From Candidatus Pacearchaeota archaeon (GTDB lineage: Archaea > Nanobdellota > Nanobdellia > Pacearchaeales > GW2011-AR1): a DNA stretch of 42,668 nucleotides. Shown piece after piece: positions 7,863-15,995 of the stretch. The DNA is taken from NCBI GenBank assembly GCA_016181895.1, contig JACOYL010000013.1, positions 1 to 42,668 on the forward strand. Direction: 5' to 3'. A model generated the notes under the pieces. That model was not told where the DNA came from. It did not search any database and was given only the letters and a program-made list of their open reading frames with translations. Position 1 is the first letter of the stretch, and every line of letters begins with the position of its first letter. The position numbers and the translations under genes are program-made.

Positions 7863-7932
7863 AAGAATTATAAGAATAAAGTGGTTTTAAATGTTTCTCT
7901 ATTTGATAGTTAAAACATATTATTTAGAAAGA

Positions 7933-7940
7933 TTTATAAA
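7933..7940 (+). promoter_or_regulatory. TATA box of the wHTH gene at 7962
   Basis: TTTATAAA begins 29 nt before the ATG, preceded by AAAGA as a possible BRE. This suggests a leaderless mRNA. Confidence 0.6.
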
Positions 7941-7961
7941 AGAGTATGAGGATATGAAAGT

Positions 7962-8309
7962 ATGAAAACTGAGACAAATAAATCGGCATTTTTGGAATAT
8001 TTTGGGGATACTCCTAAACTTCGGTTTCTTGATTTCTTAATTGGAAATCATTTTTTTGATTTCAATATGACTGACATGGCAAAAGAAGCAAGAATAAGCT
8101 ACAATTCTCTTAAGAGTTTTTTTGATGAATTTCTCGAAAAAGGCATAATTATCAAGACAAGGAAAGTTGGAAAGTCAGACATGTACAAATTTAACATGGA
8201 CAATGAGACTGCAAAAAATTTCTTAAGGTTTGCATGGTTTTTGACAAAGAAGGATCTTGGAATAGAAGATAAAAAATCCGTTTTAAATTCTCAAAAGATT
8301 GCTTCTTGA
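7962..8309 (+). CDS. winged helix-turn-helix transcriptional regulator
   Basis: 115 residues. The helix-turn-helix is LRFLDFLIGNHFFDF then MTDMAKEARISYNSLKSFFD and FLEKGIIIKTRKVGKSDMYK, a normal wHTH with a basic wing at about 65-75. It is probably a DNA-binding repressor acting on the divergent gene or on itself. Family not resolved; a small unique C-terminus follows. Confidence 0.7.
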   Translation: MKTETNKSAFLEYFGDTPKLRFLDFLIGNHFFDFNMTDMAKEARISYNSLKSFFDEFLEKGIIIKTRKVGKSDMYKFNMDNETAKNFLRFAWFLTKKDLGIEDKKSVLNSQKIAS

Positions 8310-8316
8310 AATTTGC

Positions 8317-8515
8317 ATGGGGGGAGAAGGTTATCTATTGAAGTTTATAACAACATTAAAGACACCTAACACTGCTGAAGAATTTAAACAATCTACAATA
8401 GGAATGGCAACATCTTCTAACCAAAAAAACTAAACTTGTTATCAACGATAAAACTAAAAAGATAATTGCTTGTCCTAAAAGATTTTGTCAATTTTTATTC
8501 ATTTATTTTAACTAA
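8317..8515 (+). pseudogene. short frameshifted ORF pair (possible decayed gene)
   Basis: The ATG at 8317 opens 38 codons ending at 8433 (starts MGGEGYLLKFITTLKTPN). Just before the stop is a run of seven A. Dropping one A would continue in another frame as KTKLVINDKTKKIIACPKRF to 8515, giving about 65 residues of protein-like sequence. This could be a pseudogene, a sequencing indel in a homopolymer, or a slippery site. The spacer to the helicase gene holds nothing else. Confidence 0.4.
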
Positions 8516-8550
8516 AATAAACAAATGTTTTTAAATTTGAGTTCATAATT

Positions 8551-10137
8551 TTAAAACCACTTTCCCATGCTTTCCTGTTTGTGATTTTTCTTTGACTTTT
8601 TCTCCAAATCCTCCCTGATGTCGTGTATCGCAGAATGCATCTTTTTTTCCCTGCTTCTTGAAACATAATAGAAATTTTCATCCCTTGTCTTTTTTGTGAC
8701 TAGGACGATTATTTTTCCCTTCATCAATCTTGCAGTTCTTCCTGCTCGCTGAATTTTTCTTATCGCGGAAGCAACAGGCTCGTAGAAAATCACGGCATTG
8801 ACTTCCGGAATGTCTAAACCCTCTTCTCCTATCGAAGTTGCGCAAAGAACATTCAAATCTCCGTTGGAAAAATCAGAGATTATTTTTTTCTGCTCTTTTT
8901 GATTTAATCCCGTATTTTCCTTGGAATTTATGCCCGAGATTTTTTTCGTCTGCCCCACGAAAATTTTTGATTTGATTTCCGGAATTTCGTTGAGGATTTT
9001 TGAAATAAGGGAAGCTGTATCCCTGAATTGCATGAAAACAATTATTTTTGTCATTGGATTTTTTTCAATTTCGCTTTTAATCAATTCGGAAAGTTTTTGC
9101 ACTTTCGGATGCTCGAATTTTTTTGCCATGAGTTCGCTTGTTTTGTTTGAAATGAAATTAAATTCTGAACTGGAAACCAATGCAACAACTCCCTTGCTTT
9201 TTTCCTTTCTTGCCTCCTCTGACAATTTTTTTATATACTGATGAAATCCGTTTAATGTTTGAGTTTCCAAAAGTTCAAGTGCGTGCTGCAATTTAATAGC
9301 CTGCGCGCAGGCGCTTGCGGCAAGATAATAACCCCAATTTTTATTTCCCCTTCCTATTGTTCCGGAAATTCTTTTTTGCAAATTTATCAGTTCAATCTTG
9401 TTTGCATTTCCGAAAAGAACATGTCTTGATCTCAATTCCTCCACATATCTGTTGAAAAGAATTTTCAATGCGTTTCTTATTTCCTCTAATTCCTTTGGGA
9501 AATCAATCATTATCTTTTCAAATTCCAGTTCCTGAAGATATCCTTTTACATCCAGGCTTTCTCGAGTGCGAAGTTCAACTTCTTCTATCGAAAGATTTTT
9601 GCATATGTCTTTTATCCTTGAGATTTCACTTCCCGGGCTTGCGGTCAGCCCCAAAATCCGAGGATTTCTTGCCTGTTCTTTGTATTCTTTAGCTATGAAA
9701 TTGTAATCGTAATTCTTCAAACAGCGATGGGCTTCGTCTTCTATCAATAGGCAGACCTCTGACAAATTATACAGGTTGTTTTTCAAGTCATTTGCAATGC
9801 ATTGCGGCGTCGAGAAAATCATGTTTGAATTATGCCAGATTTTTTTCCTTTCCTTTGCAAAAACCGAGCCGGTAAACAACTGCATGTCCGCGAACAATTC
9901 TGGAAGATGCTTTTCAAAATATCTTAAATGTTGCTCCGCCAAAGGGCGGGTAGGAGCAAGAAACAGAATTTTTTCATCCGGAAACTTTTCAAGCCTTTCA
10001 ATCGAGAGCATAAGTGCAACAAGTGTTTTTCCCAAACCCGTTGGAAGGACAACAAGGCAATTTTTCTTTCTGCATGTTTCAAAAATTCTTTTCTGATATT
10101 CTCTTGGAGAAACGCCCTTTAAAAATTCTGTTTCCAT
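8551..10137 (-). CDS. Hef-type SF2 DNA helicase (helicase part only)
   Basis: 528 residues from the ATG at 10137; a longer frame to 10179 would start within a promoter-like AATATATAAA stretch. Walker A is PTGLGKT (about 32-38), the DEAH box is in LLIEDEAHRC, motif III is GLTASPGS, and motif VI is QRAGRTAR. The helical insertion between the two RecA lobes and the REYQKRIFE Q-motif are typical of the Hef/FANCM/MPH1 group. It remodels stalled forks and branched DNA. It stops after the helicase; the ERCC4 nuclease half is the separate gene at 6727-7419. Confidence 0.9.
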   Translation of the reverse strand: METEFLKGVSPREYQKRIFETCRKKNCLVVLPTGLGKTLVALMLSIERLEKFPDEKILFLAPTRPLAEQHLRYFEKHLPELFADMQLFTGSVFAKERKKIWHNSNMIFSTPQCIANDLKNNLYNLSEVCLLIEDEAHRCLKNYDYNFIAKEYKEQARNPRILGLTASPGSEISRIKDICKNLSIEEVELRTRESLDVKGYLQELEFEKIMIDFPKELEEIRNALKILFNRYVEELRSRHVLFGNANKIELINLQKRISGTIGRGNKNWGYYLAASACAQAIKLQHALELLETQTLNGFHQYIKKLSEEARKEKSKGVVALVSSSEFNFISNKTSELMAKKFEHPKVQKLSELIKSEIEKNPMTKIIVFMQFRDTASLISKILNEIPEIKSKIFVGQTKKISGINSKENTGLNQKEQKKIISDFSNGDLNVLCATSIGEEGLDIPEVNAVIFYEPVASAIRKIQRAGRTARLMKGKIIVLVTKKTRDENFYYVSRSREKKMHSAIHDIREDLEKKSKKNHKQESMGKWF

Positions 10138-10179
10138 TTTTATTGTTTTTATATATTTTTCCCCTCCTTCTCCAATCAA

Positions 10180-10538
10180 CTCGCGACTATTCTCGATATC
10201 ACTTCATTTAATTTGTTCCCACCCAACTTGCAACCCCGCTCGTTTTTGATTCTCCTCGAACGCCGATGGCACGTCGTGAAGCTGCCCGCCCGCGGAAACA
10301 AGTATTAATAAAAACCGAGTTCATTGACTATTAATCTTTTTCCATTGGCGAAAATCTCTTATCGAATTCAATAAAGCCGAGTTTGAGCATATTAATTTCT
10401 CTCGCAAAATCGTTCACCAACCCCAAAAATATTAACCCATAATCATAATTTTATCAACATCACGATATAGTTTGCATATTAACAATTCATATATCAGCAA
10501 TAAATTTTTTACATTAATCTTTTTTATTTTTCCTCATT
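10180..10538 (+). repeat. intergenic repeat region
   Basis: No gene seen. It contains GTTCCCACCCAACTTGCAAC (from 10216), a GC-richer stretch with GCCCGCCCGCGG (about 10280), then GTATTAATAAAAACCGAG and CTATTAATCTTTTTCC. A second unit starts TCTCGCAAAATCG (about 10404) and ends TTTTTTACATTAATC. The flanking genes are both on the minus strand, yet the repeats keep the same + orientation as elsewhere. Confidence 0.7.
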
Positions 10539-11195
10539 TTAAACAATCAAAAACACATAACCCATTCCGATTAAAATAAGCGCGGCAAGGAAACTCCACA
10601 AAACAATGTTTCCGAAAAAAATCTTGTTGCCGTCCAAATCAGACAATGGAAGAATATTGAAAAACGCGTAGTAAATGTTAAGTTTTGCGAACAATTCGAA
10701 TCCTATAAAATATCCAATAATCGCGAAAAGAAGATTTGCCAAGATGCCGAAAGCCGCGATGTAACCTATGTGCTCTTCTGTCATTTCCGAAAAAGAATAC
10801 AAGCCGTGCCTTTTTGCGGCACGATAAGACTTGGGTTTCACGTCGAAAACCAAGGCGGAGAACCACGTGAAGTATCCAAGAGAAACGAGAGAGGTTATTA
10901 TCGGAAGAAACGCTCCTATCGGAACGGGCTTTTTGAATTTTCTCGAGGGGTGCACGCTGAAATAACTTTTGGACAGGACTCCGAGCAATCCGTATCTGTA
11001 AATTTCCCAAATTTTGCTTTCGATTTCGGCTTCAAAATAATAAGCGGAAATGTTTTTGGCGACAATATTCGCGAAGACGATGAAAAAAACAGAAGCCAAT
11101 GCATAGAAAAGGATTTCAAAATTCCAGATGCTTATTGCAAGGGATAGAACAAGAATTGCAACGACAATATGGGCAACTTCCTTTTTTGCGAACAT
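10539..11195 (-). CDS. M50/site-2-protease-like multi-pass membrane protein, HEXXH not seen
   Basis: 218 residues with about six hydrophobic segments. The FFNILPLSDLDGNKIFFGN segment near the C-terminus matches the second metal-binding motif (NxxPxxxxDG) of intramembrane M50 proteases. The first motif, HExxH, is absent; only KEVAHIVVA occurs near the N-terminus. It is therefore probably a non-proteolytic relative, or a divergent enzyme. TTTATAAT lies exactly 29 nt before the ATG. It is divergent from the AbrB-nucleotidyltransferase gene. Confidence 0.65.
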   Translation of the reverse strand: MFAKKEVAHIVVAILVLSLAISIWNFEILFYALASVFFIVFANIVAKNISAYYFEAEIESKIWEIYRYGLLGVLSKSYFSVHPSRKFKKPVPIGAFLPIITSLVSLGYFTWFSALVFDVKPKSYRAAKRHGLYSFSEMTEEHIGYIAAFGILANLLFAIIGYFIGFELFAKLNIYYAFFNILPLSDLDGNKIFFGNIVLWSFLAALILIGMGYVFLIV

Positions 11196-11256
11196 GCTTT
11201 TTTGAAAGCCAAGGGAATTATAAAGTTTGTTGTGAAGGAAAAATTTTTGGAAAAGA

Positions 11257-11264
11257 TTTATAAA
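11257..11264 (+). promoter_or_regulatory. TATA box of the AbrB-nucleotidyltransferase operon
   Basis: TTTATAAA begins 29 nt before the ATG at 11286. It immediately precedes the two palindromes at 11265-11283. Confidence 0.65.
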
Positions 11265-11283
11265 GTTATAACTAAGTTATAAC
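11265..11283 (+). promoter_or_regulatory. probable autoregulatory operator: two GTTATAAC palindromes
   Basis: Two perfect 8-bp palindromes GTTATAAC at 11265-11272 and 11276-11283, 11 bp apart (one helical turn), between the TATA box and the start codon. The placement would block transcription when bound. The product of the gene begins with an AbrB-like DNA-binding domain, the natural candidate to bind here. Confidence 0.65.
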
Positions 11284-11285
11284 AT

Positions 11286-12035
11286 ATGGAGAAATTGATT
11301 AAACCAATCGTCAGGGTTGGCAATTCCGCGGGAGTTTTGCTGCCAAAAGGATGGCTCAACGGGAAAGCCAAAGTTGAATTAGTAAGCCGTCCAACAGATA
11401 TAAAAAAAGAAATCCTTGAAATTTTAAGTCCTTATTTAAACGACATAAAAGGCGTTTATCTTGTTGGCAGTTATGCAAGGGGGGAAGAGACAGATGAAAG
11501 CGATATAGATGTTCTGGTGATTACAGATGAAATCAATAAAAAGGCATCTTATGGGAAATACAACCTAATTTTTATTCCGGAAAAAAATGTAAGAACCACG
11601 CTTGAAAAAAACATTTTGCCTTTGCTTCCAATGCTTAGAGAAGCAAAACCGATAATTAACAAAGAATTGGTCAATGAATACAAGAAAATAAAACCAAACA
11701 AAAAAAATACAAAATGGATTCTGGAATTGACAAAATCAGCAAGAAAGATATGCAAGGAAGGGATAAAATTGTCAAAAGAGTTGAATGAAAATGTTTCAGA
11801 CGGGGTGATTTATTCAATAATTCTTGGGTTAAGAACCACGTACATAATTGATTGCTTGAAAAATGGTAAAATACCCACAATAAAGGGGCTAAAAGGATTG
11901 ATAATTGATTTGGCAAATTCCGAAGAGCCGTATAATGCTTATTTAAGACTAAAAAATGATGAACCGGACAAAGAATCAATTTCTCCGGAGATTGCCGAGA
12001 AATTAAATGAATACATCCTTTTCAAATTAAAATGA
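11286..12035 (+). CDS. AbrB-like DNA-binding domain fused to MNT-type nucleotidyltransferase
   Basis: 249 residues. Residues 5-33 (KPIVRVGNSAGVLLPKGWLN) form a SpoVT/AbrB swapped-hairpin DNA-binding domain as in MazE/VapB antitoxins. Residues 55-80 carry the minimal nucleotidyltransferase motif G61-S-x5-G and D73-x-D75 (GSYARGEETDESDID). A helical C-terminal part (about 140-249) follows. MNT proteins usually pair with HEPN toxins and add nucleotides to them. Here the antitoxin-like DNA-binding domain is fused to the enzyme and the next gene overlaps by ATGA, which suggests a toxin-antitoxin-like unit. That role is inference. Confidence 0.8.
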   Translation: MEKLIKPIVRVGNSAGVLLPKGWLNGKAKVELVSRPTDIKKEILEILSPYLNDIKGVYLVGSYARGEETDESDIDVLVITDEINKKASYGKYNLIFIPEKNVRTTLEKNILPLLPMLREAKPIINKELVNEYKKIKPNKKNTKWILELTKSARKICKEGIKLSKELNENVSDGVIYSIILGLRTTYIIDCLKNGKIPTIKGLKGLIIDLANSEEPYNAYLRLKNDEPDKESISPEIAEKLNEYILFKLK

Positions 12036-12211
12036 ACAAAAAATCAATAAAAGCGGGATTGTCAAGCTATGACAAGCAGATAAAAATACATGAATCAAAA
12101 ATAAAAAAAGAGAAAGAAAAAGAAGACCCTAATTTGAATCTTTTGGATTATTGGAAAAAAGAGATTGAAACTCTTAAAGAAAACAGAAAAAAGCTGTCAA
12201 AAAGGCTTTAG
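12032..12211 (+). CDS. 59-residue coiled-coil microprotein, partner of the AbrB-nucleotidyltransferase
   Basis: ATG at 12032 overlaps the upstream stop (ATGA), stop TAG at 12209-12211. It is highly charged and helical: it starts MNKKSIKAGLSSYDKQIK, followed by a Lys/Glu-rich stretch, LNLLDYWKKEI and ETLKENRKKLSKRL. No HEPN RxxxxH motif is present. Translational coupling indicates joint function with the fusion protein. Family not recognised. Confidence 0.65.
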   Translation: MNKKSIKAGLSSYDKQIKIHESKIKKEKEKEDPNLNLLDYWKKEIETLKENRKKLSKRL

Positions 12212-12253
12212 AATTCTATTGAAATAATTTAATGAATTTTTTCATAAGGAAAA

Positions 12254-12261
12254 ATTATAAA
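12254..12261 (+). promoter_or_regulatory. TATA box deciding the start of the surface-protein gene
   Basis: ATTATAAA begins exactly 29 nt before the ATG at 12283, which supports that ATG over the one at 12232. Confidence 0.6.
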
Positions 12262-12282
12262 CTCTCGAAACCTAAAGGAAAG

Positions 12283-15159
12283 ATGGGGAAGAAGGGGGTT
12301 GAATTTTTATTTGGAATATTGATTTTATTTTTTTTGGCGGGAAGTGTTGAGGCGGCTGTTGCATTTCCTGGGACATCTACCGAACTAAGAGCTCAAGCAT
12401 GCTCTAAAATGGAAGAAAGTTCTTCCGGTAGTTATATTGGCATATGTGATGGAAGTTATCCTGCCTCTTGTGGTGGAGGGAGTAACGATCGCATAAGTTG
12501 TAATGATAATTTTAACGAAACTCAAAACGGGAAACTAATCTTTCTTGGAATAAATGTAAGTTATTACAACAGTTCAATTACAAATTGCAATTCAATAAAT
12601 GATGTTTTCCTTTGTTATGAATGGTGGATTAATGATACCGGACAGTCAAACTGTTTTATTGCAGTAGATGCAAACGGCGGAACAAGTCCAACTAACATTA
12701 CTACAACATGTCCAGGTACAACCCAAAATCCTGGGGTAACTTGTACAAATGTTACTTCATCTGAATCATGGACTTGTAATAATTTTTTTAGTGCTTCTGG
12801 AACAAGGGCAATCGCAAGAAACCAAGATTTTACAGGCGGCGGTGCTGCAGGACTTAAGACAGATGTTTTATTCTTTAACGTTAGCTACACCATCCCGGGA
12901 CCGAATATCACTTCCTTAATGCAAAACAATTCCAATTTTTCAAACATTAATTTAAATATAAATTATACTTATTCAATTTTTCCACAGCAAATATCTTCTT
13001 GCTTTTACAGCAATGATACTTATTCCGTTGCAAATAAAAGTTTGGGTAGCGGAGGAACTTTTTTTAACATAACAAATATTACTTGGGGACAAGGAAAACA
13101 CAATGTAACTGTTTATTGCAATGATACTTCAAATTATTTAAATTGGAGCACAATATCTTTCACGATCGATTCTATTGCGCCTAATTTAAATATAAGTTTC
13201 CCATCACAGAATAATTCAAACAGTTCAAATAATAATTTAGATATTAATTTCACTTTTTCTGATGTTACGACAAATATTGATTCTGCCTGGTACTCCAACG
13301 ACACTTACTCTGTTAATTTATCTCTTGGAAGCGGAGGAACTTATTTTAACATAACAAATCTAACTTGGAGCGAGGGAAAACACAATGTAACTATTTACGT
13401 GAATGATTCAGCTGGAAATTTAAATCAGAGCACGATAAGTTTCACAGTTGATACAACTGCTCCGAGCATAAGCATAACAAATCCAAGCCAAAATAATACC
13501 ATGACTGCAAAAATCGGAATTGATATAAATTACACATTTTCAGATTCTGGTGTGGGAATTAATTCTTGTTGGTATTCAAACGATACTTATTCTGTGAATA
13601 CAACTTTAGAAAATTGCGGAAATATCACAAATGTAATCTGGAGCGATGCATATCATAATGTTACAATATATGCAAATGACAGCGTTGGAAATTTGAATTC
13701 AGCGTCTGTGAGTTTTACAGTAAAAAGTTCCGCACCTGATACGAATTACGTTTCTCCGACTGAAAACTCAGGAGTTTATAAAAGCAGAAATTATCTCATA
13801 GTAAATGTTACTGCTGTTGATACAAATCTTGATTCTATATTAATAAGGCTTTACGATTCCACACAAACACAAATAAATTTTTCTCTTGTAGAAACTTCTC
13901 CCAACTACATTAATTTTTCAGGGCTTTCAGATGGCTTGTATTATTATAATGCGACTGCAAACGATACCGTGAACAATTTTATAGATTTGACGACGAGAAA
14001 CATAACTCTTGACACTACAAATCCGAGCGTGACTTCTTTTTCCTGCACTCCTTCAAGTGTTACAGCAGGAAATACTGTCACATGTTCATGTTCAGGCACT
14101 GATGCATTGTCAGGAGTGCAAACAACTTCCTTTACCGAAAATCCTTCAACAACAAACACGGGAACATTTTCAGAAACATGCACTGTAACTGATTTTGCAG
14201 GAAATCAAGGAAGCGCTACAACAAGTTATATTGTTGAGGGTGGCGGCACTGCTGGAACAACAGGTGGAGGCGGAGGAACAATATCTGGAGAACCGATAAC
14301 AGAAACAACACATTTAATCACATCAATAAGCCCTGAAGCAGGAATAACTATTACGGGTTCAATTTTGGATTCGCAGGAAACCCTAATTAAGGAAATTCAG
14401 ATTAATGTCAACGAGCAAGTTGTGAATGTCAAGATAAATATTGCGGCATATGATGAAAAGCCTACTGGAGTTTCTTTTGAAAAAGAAGGGATTGTCTACA
14501 AATACTTGAGGATAGATGTTGAAAATCTTGACAGCAATCTGCAGGAAGCGAAAATAACTTTGCAGATAGGGAAGTCAAAAATTGCTAACGGAACATCAAA
14601 AGAAAACATCGCGCTTTTCAAACTTGATGAACAGAACAATGTCTGGAATGAATTGCCGACAAATTACACAAGCGAGGACGAGAATTATTATTACTATGAA
14701 ACAGTTTTGAGTTCGTTCAGTTTTTTTGCAATCGGGGAAAAAACATTTGTCCAAAAAATAGTTTCGGAAATCACTGAAAGTTATGAAAGAGCAAGCCAGA
14801 ATTTTCTTACATTGGTTGCATTCTGGATTGTATTTGCGATAATTGTCACCGCAATTGTTCTTGTGTTGGTTTTGATTTTAGGATTTTTCATTAGCGGAAG
14901 AACTGTTTTCTGGTTTATTGCAATTTTAGCCGCAATCACGGCGGTTTTCTTCGCCGCCTTCTTTTTTTCTACTTTTTTTCTCAGCCAAAAAACAAGCCAG
15001 AACATCTTAAGCCTGATTGTTTGGGAACTGATGATAGCCATAATCACAACATTGATTATCATTGTCGTTGCTTTGCTGTCAAATTTGCGGAAGAAACCAA
15101 TTAAAAGCAAAAATAAATATCATTTGAAAAACAACATCGCAGCACGGAAAAGTATATAA
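12283..15159 (+). CDS. large secreted/cell-surface protein with Ig-like repeats and PGF-pre-PGF domain
   Basis: 958 residues from the ATG at 12283. An N-terminal signal peptide (MGKKGVEFLFGILILFFLAG, then SVEAA) is followed by a Cys-containing region, about five Ig-like beta repeats rich in N-x-S/T sequons (many possible N-glycans), and a Gly/Thr linker (GGGTAGTTGGGGGTISG). A PGF-pre-PGF-like domain (ending SSFSFFAIGEK) and two C-terminal membrane helices complete it. It is probably anchored in the membrane and displayed on the cell, for adhesion or as an envelope component. The repeats share WYSNDTYSVN and GKHNVTIYVNDSAGN. Confidence 0.8.
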   Translation: MGKKGVEFLFGILILFFLAGSVEAAVAFPGTSTELRAQACSKMEESSSGSYIGICDGSYPASCGGGSNDRISCNDNFNETQNGKLIFLGINVSYYNSSITNCNSINDVFLCYEWWINDTGQSNCFIAVDANGGTSPTNITTTCPGTTQNPGVTCTNVTSSESWTCNNFFSASGTRAIARNQDFTGGGAAGLKTDVLFFNVSYTIPGPNITSLMQNNSNFSNINLNINYTYSIFPQQISSCFYSNDTYSVANKSLGSGGTFFNITNITWGQGKHNVTVYCNDTSNYLNWSTISFTIDSIAPNLNISFPSQNNSNSSNNNLDINFTFSDVTTNIDSAWYSNDTYSVNLSLGSGGTYFNITNLTWSEGKHNVTIYVNDSAGNLNQSTISFTVDTTAPSISITNPSQNNTMTAKIGIDINYTFSDSGVGINSCWYSNDTYSVNTTLENCGNITNVIWSDAYHNVTIYANDSVGNLNSASVSFTVKSSAPDTNYVSPTENSGVYKSRNYLIVNVTAVDTNLDSILIRLYDSTQTQINFSLVETSPNYINFSGLSDGLYYYNATANDTVNNFIDLTTRNITLDTTNPSVTSFSCTPSSVTAGNTVTCSCSGTDALSGVQTTSFTENPSTTNTGTFSETCTVTDFAGNQGSATTSYIVEGGGTAGTTGGGGGTISGEPITETTHLITSISPEAGITITGSILDSQETLIKEIQINVNEQVVNVKINIAAYDEKPTGVSFEKEGIVYKYLRIDVENLDSNLQEAKITLQIGKSKIANGTSKENIALFKLDEQNNVWNELPTNYTSEDENYYYYETVLSSFSFFAIGEKTFVQKIVSEITESYERASQNFLTLVAFWIVFAIIVTAIVLVLVLILGFFISGRTVFWFIAILAAITAVFFAAFFFSTFFLSQKTSQNILSLIVWELMIAIITTLIIIVVALLSNLRKKPIKSKNKYHLKNNIAARKSI
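12901..13730 (+). repeat. tandem Ig-like domain repeats within the surface protein gene
   Basis: Three units of about 270-290 bp, each ending in ISFT(V/I)D or VSFTV. They share YSNDTYSV, GSGGT-FNITN and GKHNVT-Y-ND at protein level, and long DNA identity between the first two, which suggests recent duplication. Confidence 0.7.
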
Positions 15160-15225
15160 ACAAGTTTGATTAATTTTTTTGAATTCATATTCGGAGTTTG
15201 GACAAAAATTCGAAGAGATTTTACA

Positions 15226-15273
15226 ATGAGGATAAAATTCAATCATAAAAATTCAGGGAAATTTTTACAATGA
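15226..15273 (+). CDS. possible upstream ORF coupled to the PRC-barrel gene
   Basis: ATG at 15226 gives 15 residues beginning MRIK, and its TGA overlaps the ATG of the PRC gene (ATGA). The leader TTTTACAATGAG is repeated before both starts, so this looks like a duplicated gene start turned into an upstream ORF. Expression is unproven. Confidence 0.3.
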   Translation: MRIKFNHKNSGKFLQ

Positions 15274-15542
15274 GAATCAAAAAGATTTCAGAGGTCATAG
15301 GAGCAAGGGTTTACACGGATTCTGGGGAGTATTTCGGAGAGGTGGAAGAGGCGAATTTAAACGAGAGCAAGATTGACGGCTGGAGGATAAGGGTTGCGGG
15401 AAACATGATGTCCCTTATCTCGGGAGCAAGAGGGGTGATAATTCCGCATCAATTTGTGAAGGCAATCAGCGACATTTTTGTAATCAGCAAGAACGCGTTG
15501 CCTAGCAGCGAAGGGCTTGAAGAAGTTCCTGGGGAATATTGA
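15270..15542 (+). CDS. PRC-barrel domain protein
   Basis: 90 residues, the size of archaeal stand-alone PRC-barrel proteins. The start MRIKKISEVIGARVYTDSGE, the EVEEANLNESKIDGWRIRV segment and the closing VIIPHQFVKAISDIFVIS follow the beta-barrel pattern. These proteins bind RNA or protein partners; in archaea some act in ribosome assembly or cell division. Which applies here cannot be told. Confidence 0.8.
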   Translation: MRIKKISEVIGARVYTDSGEYFGEVEEANLNESKIDGWRIRVAGNMMSLISGARGVIIPHQFVKAISDIFVISKNALPSSEGLEEVPGEY

Positions 15543-15955
15543 TTATTTGTTGAGTTTAAAAATAGGGATTTTAACTTTTGAATTTATTTTGTTTATATTT
15601 TAATATTCTTTTTTCTTATTTTTCATTTTTTTGTCCATTGTAATTCCACTTTCTTACTCTGCTCGCAATCCCGTTCGATATAACTTCATCTAATTTGTTC
15701 CCACCCACCCGCCCAAAACCCAGATTAATGATAAATCCTATTTTGAGAAACTTATAAACCGATAATAAAGAACTTTCATACGTTAATCTAATTTCAAATA
15801 AACTTCGCTCGCATATTTAATAATAAGGTTAATCAAAAACCATTCTTTAACTAATATTAACATTTAAAATTTTTTACATTATCCTTTACAAATATTAGAA
15901 TGCGAAGCATGAGACAATTTGAGCGAGCGCATTGCGCTGGCGAGCGAATTCGACA
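15543..15955 (+). repeat. intergenic repeat region with G4 box and hairpin element
   Basis: No gene seen. The C-rich box at 15700-15714 is followed by GATTAATGATAAATCC and a degenerate second unit with CGCTCGCATATTTAATAATAAGG shortened, then TTTTTTACATTATCC. A hairpin element at 15899-15950 contains ATGC-GAA-GCAT and the palindrome AGCGCATTGCGCT. Confidence 0.7.
15700..15714 (-). other. G-quadruplex motif in repeat unit
   Basis: The + strand reads CCCACCCACCCGCCC, so the minus strand is GGGCGGGTGGGTGGG: four G-triplets with 1-nt loops, the most stable G4 class. Confidence 0.75.
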
Positions 15956-15978
15956 ACAGAAATGTATTTAAATTAAAT
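15956..15978 (+). promoter_or_regulatory. promoter box shared with the gene at 16906
   Basis: A 23-bp sequence containing GTATTTAAATTAAAT, identical to 16868-16890. It lies 40 nt before the ATG at 15996, with the TATA-like TATTTAAA about 31 nt before that ATG. The identity suggests common control of the two membrane-protein genes. Confidence 0.6.
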
Positions 15979-15995
15979 CCTGCATTTATTAAATC

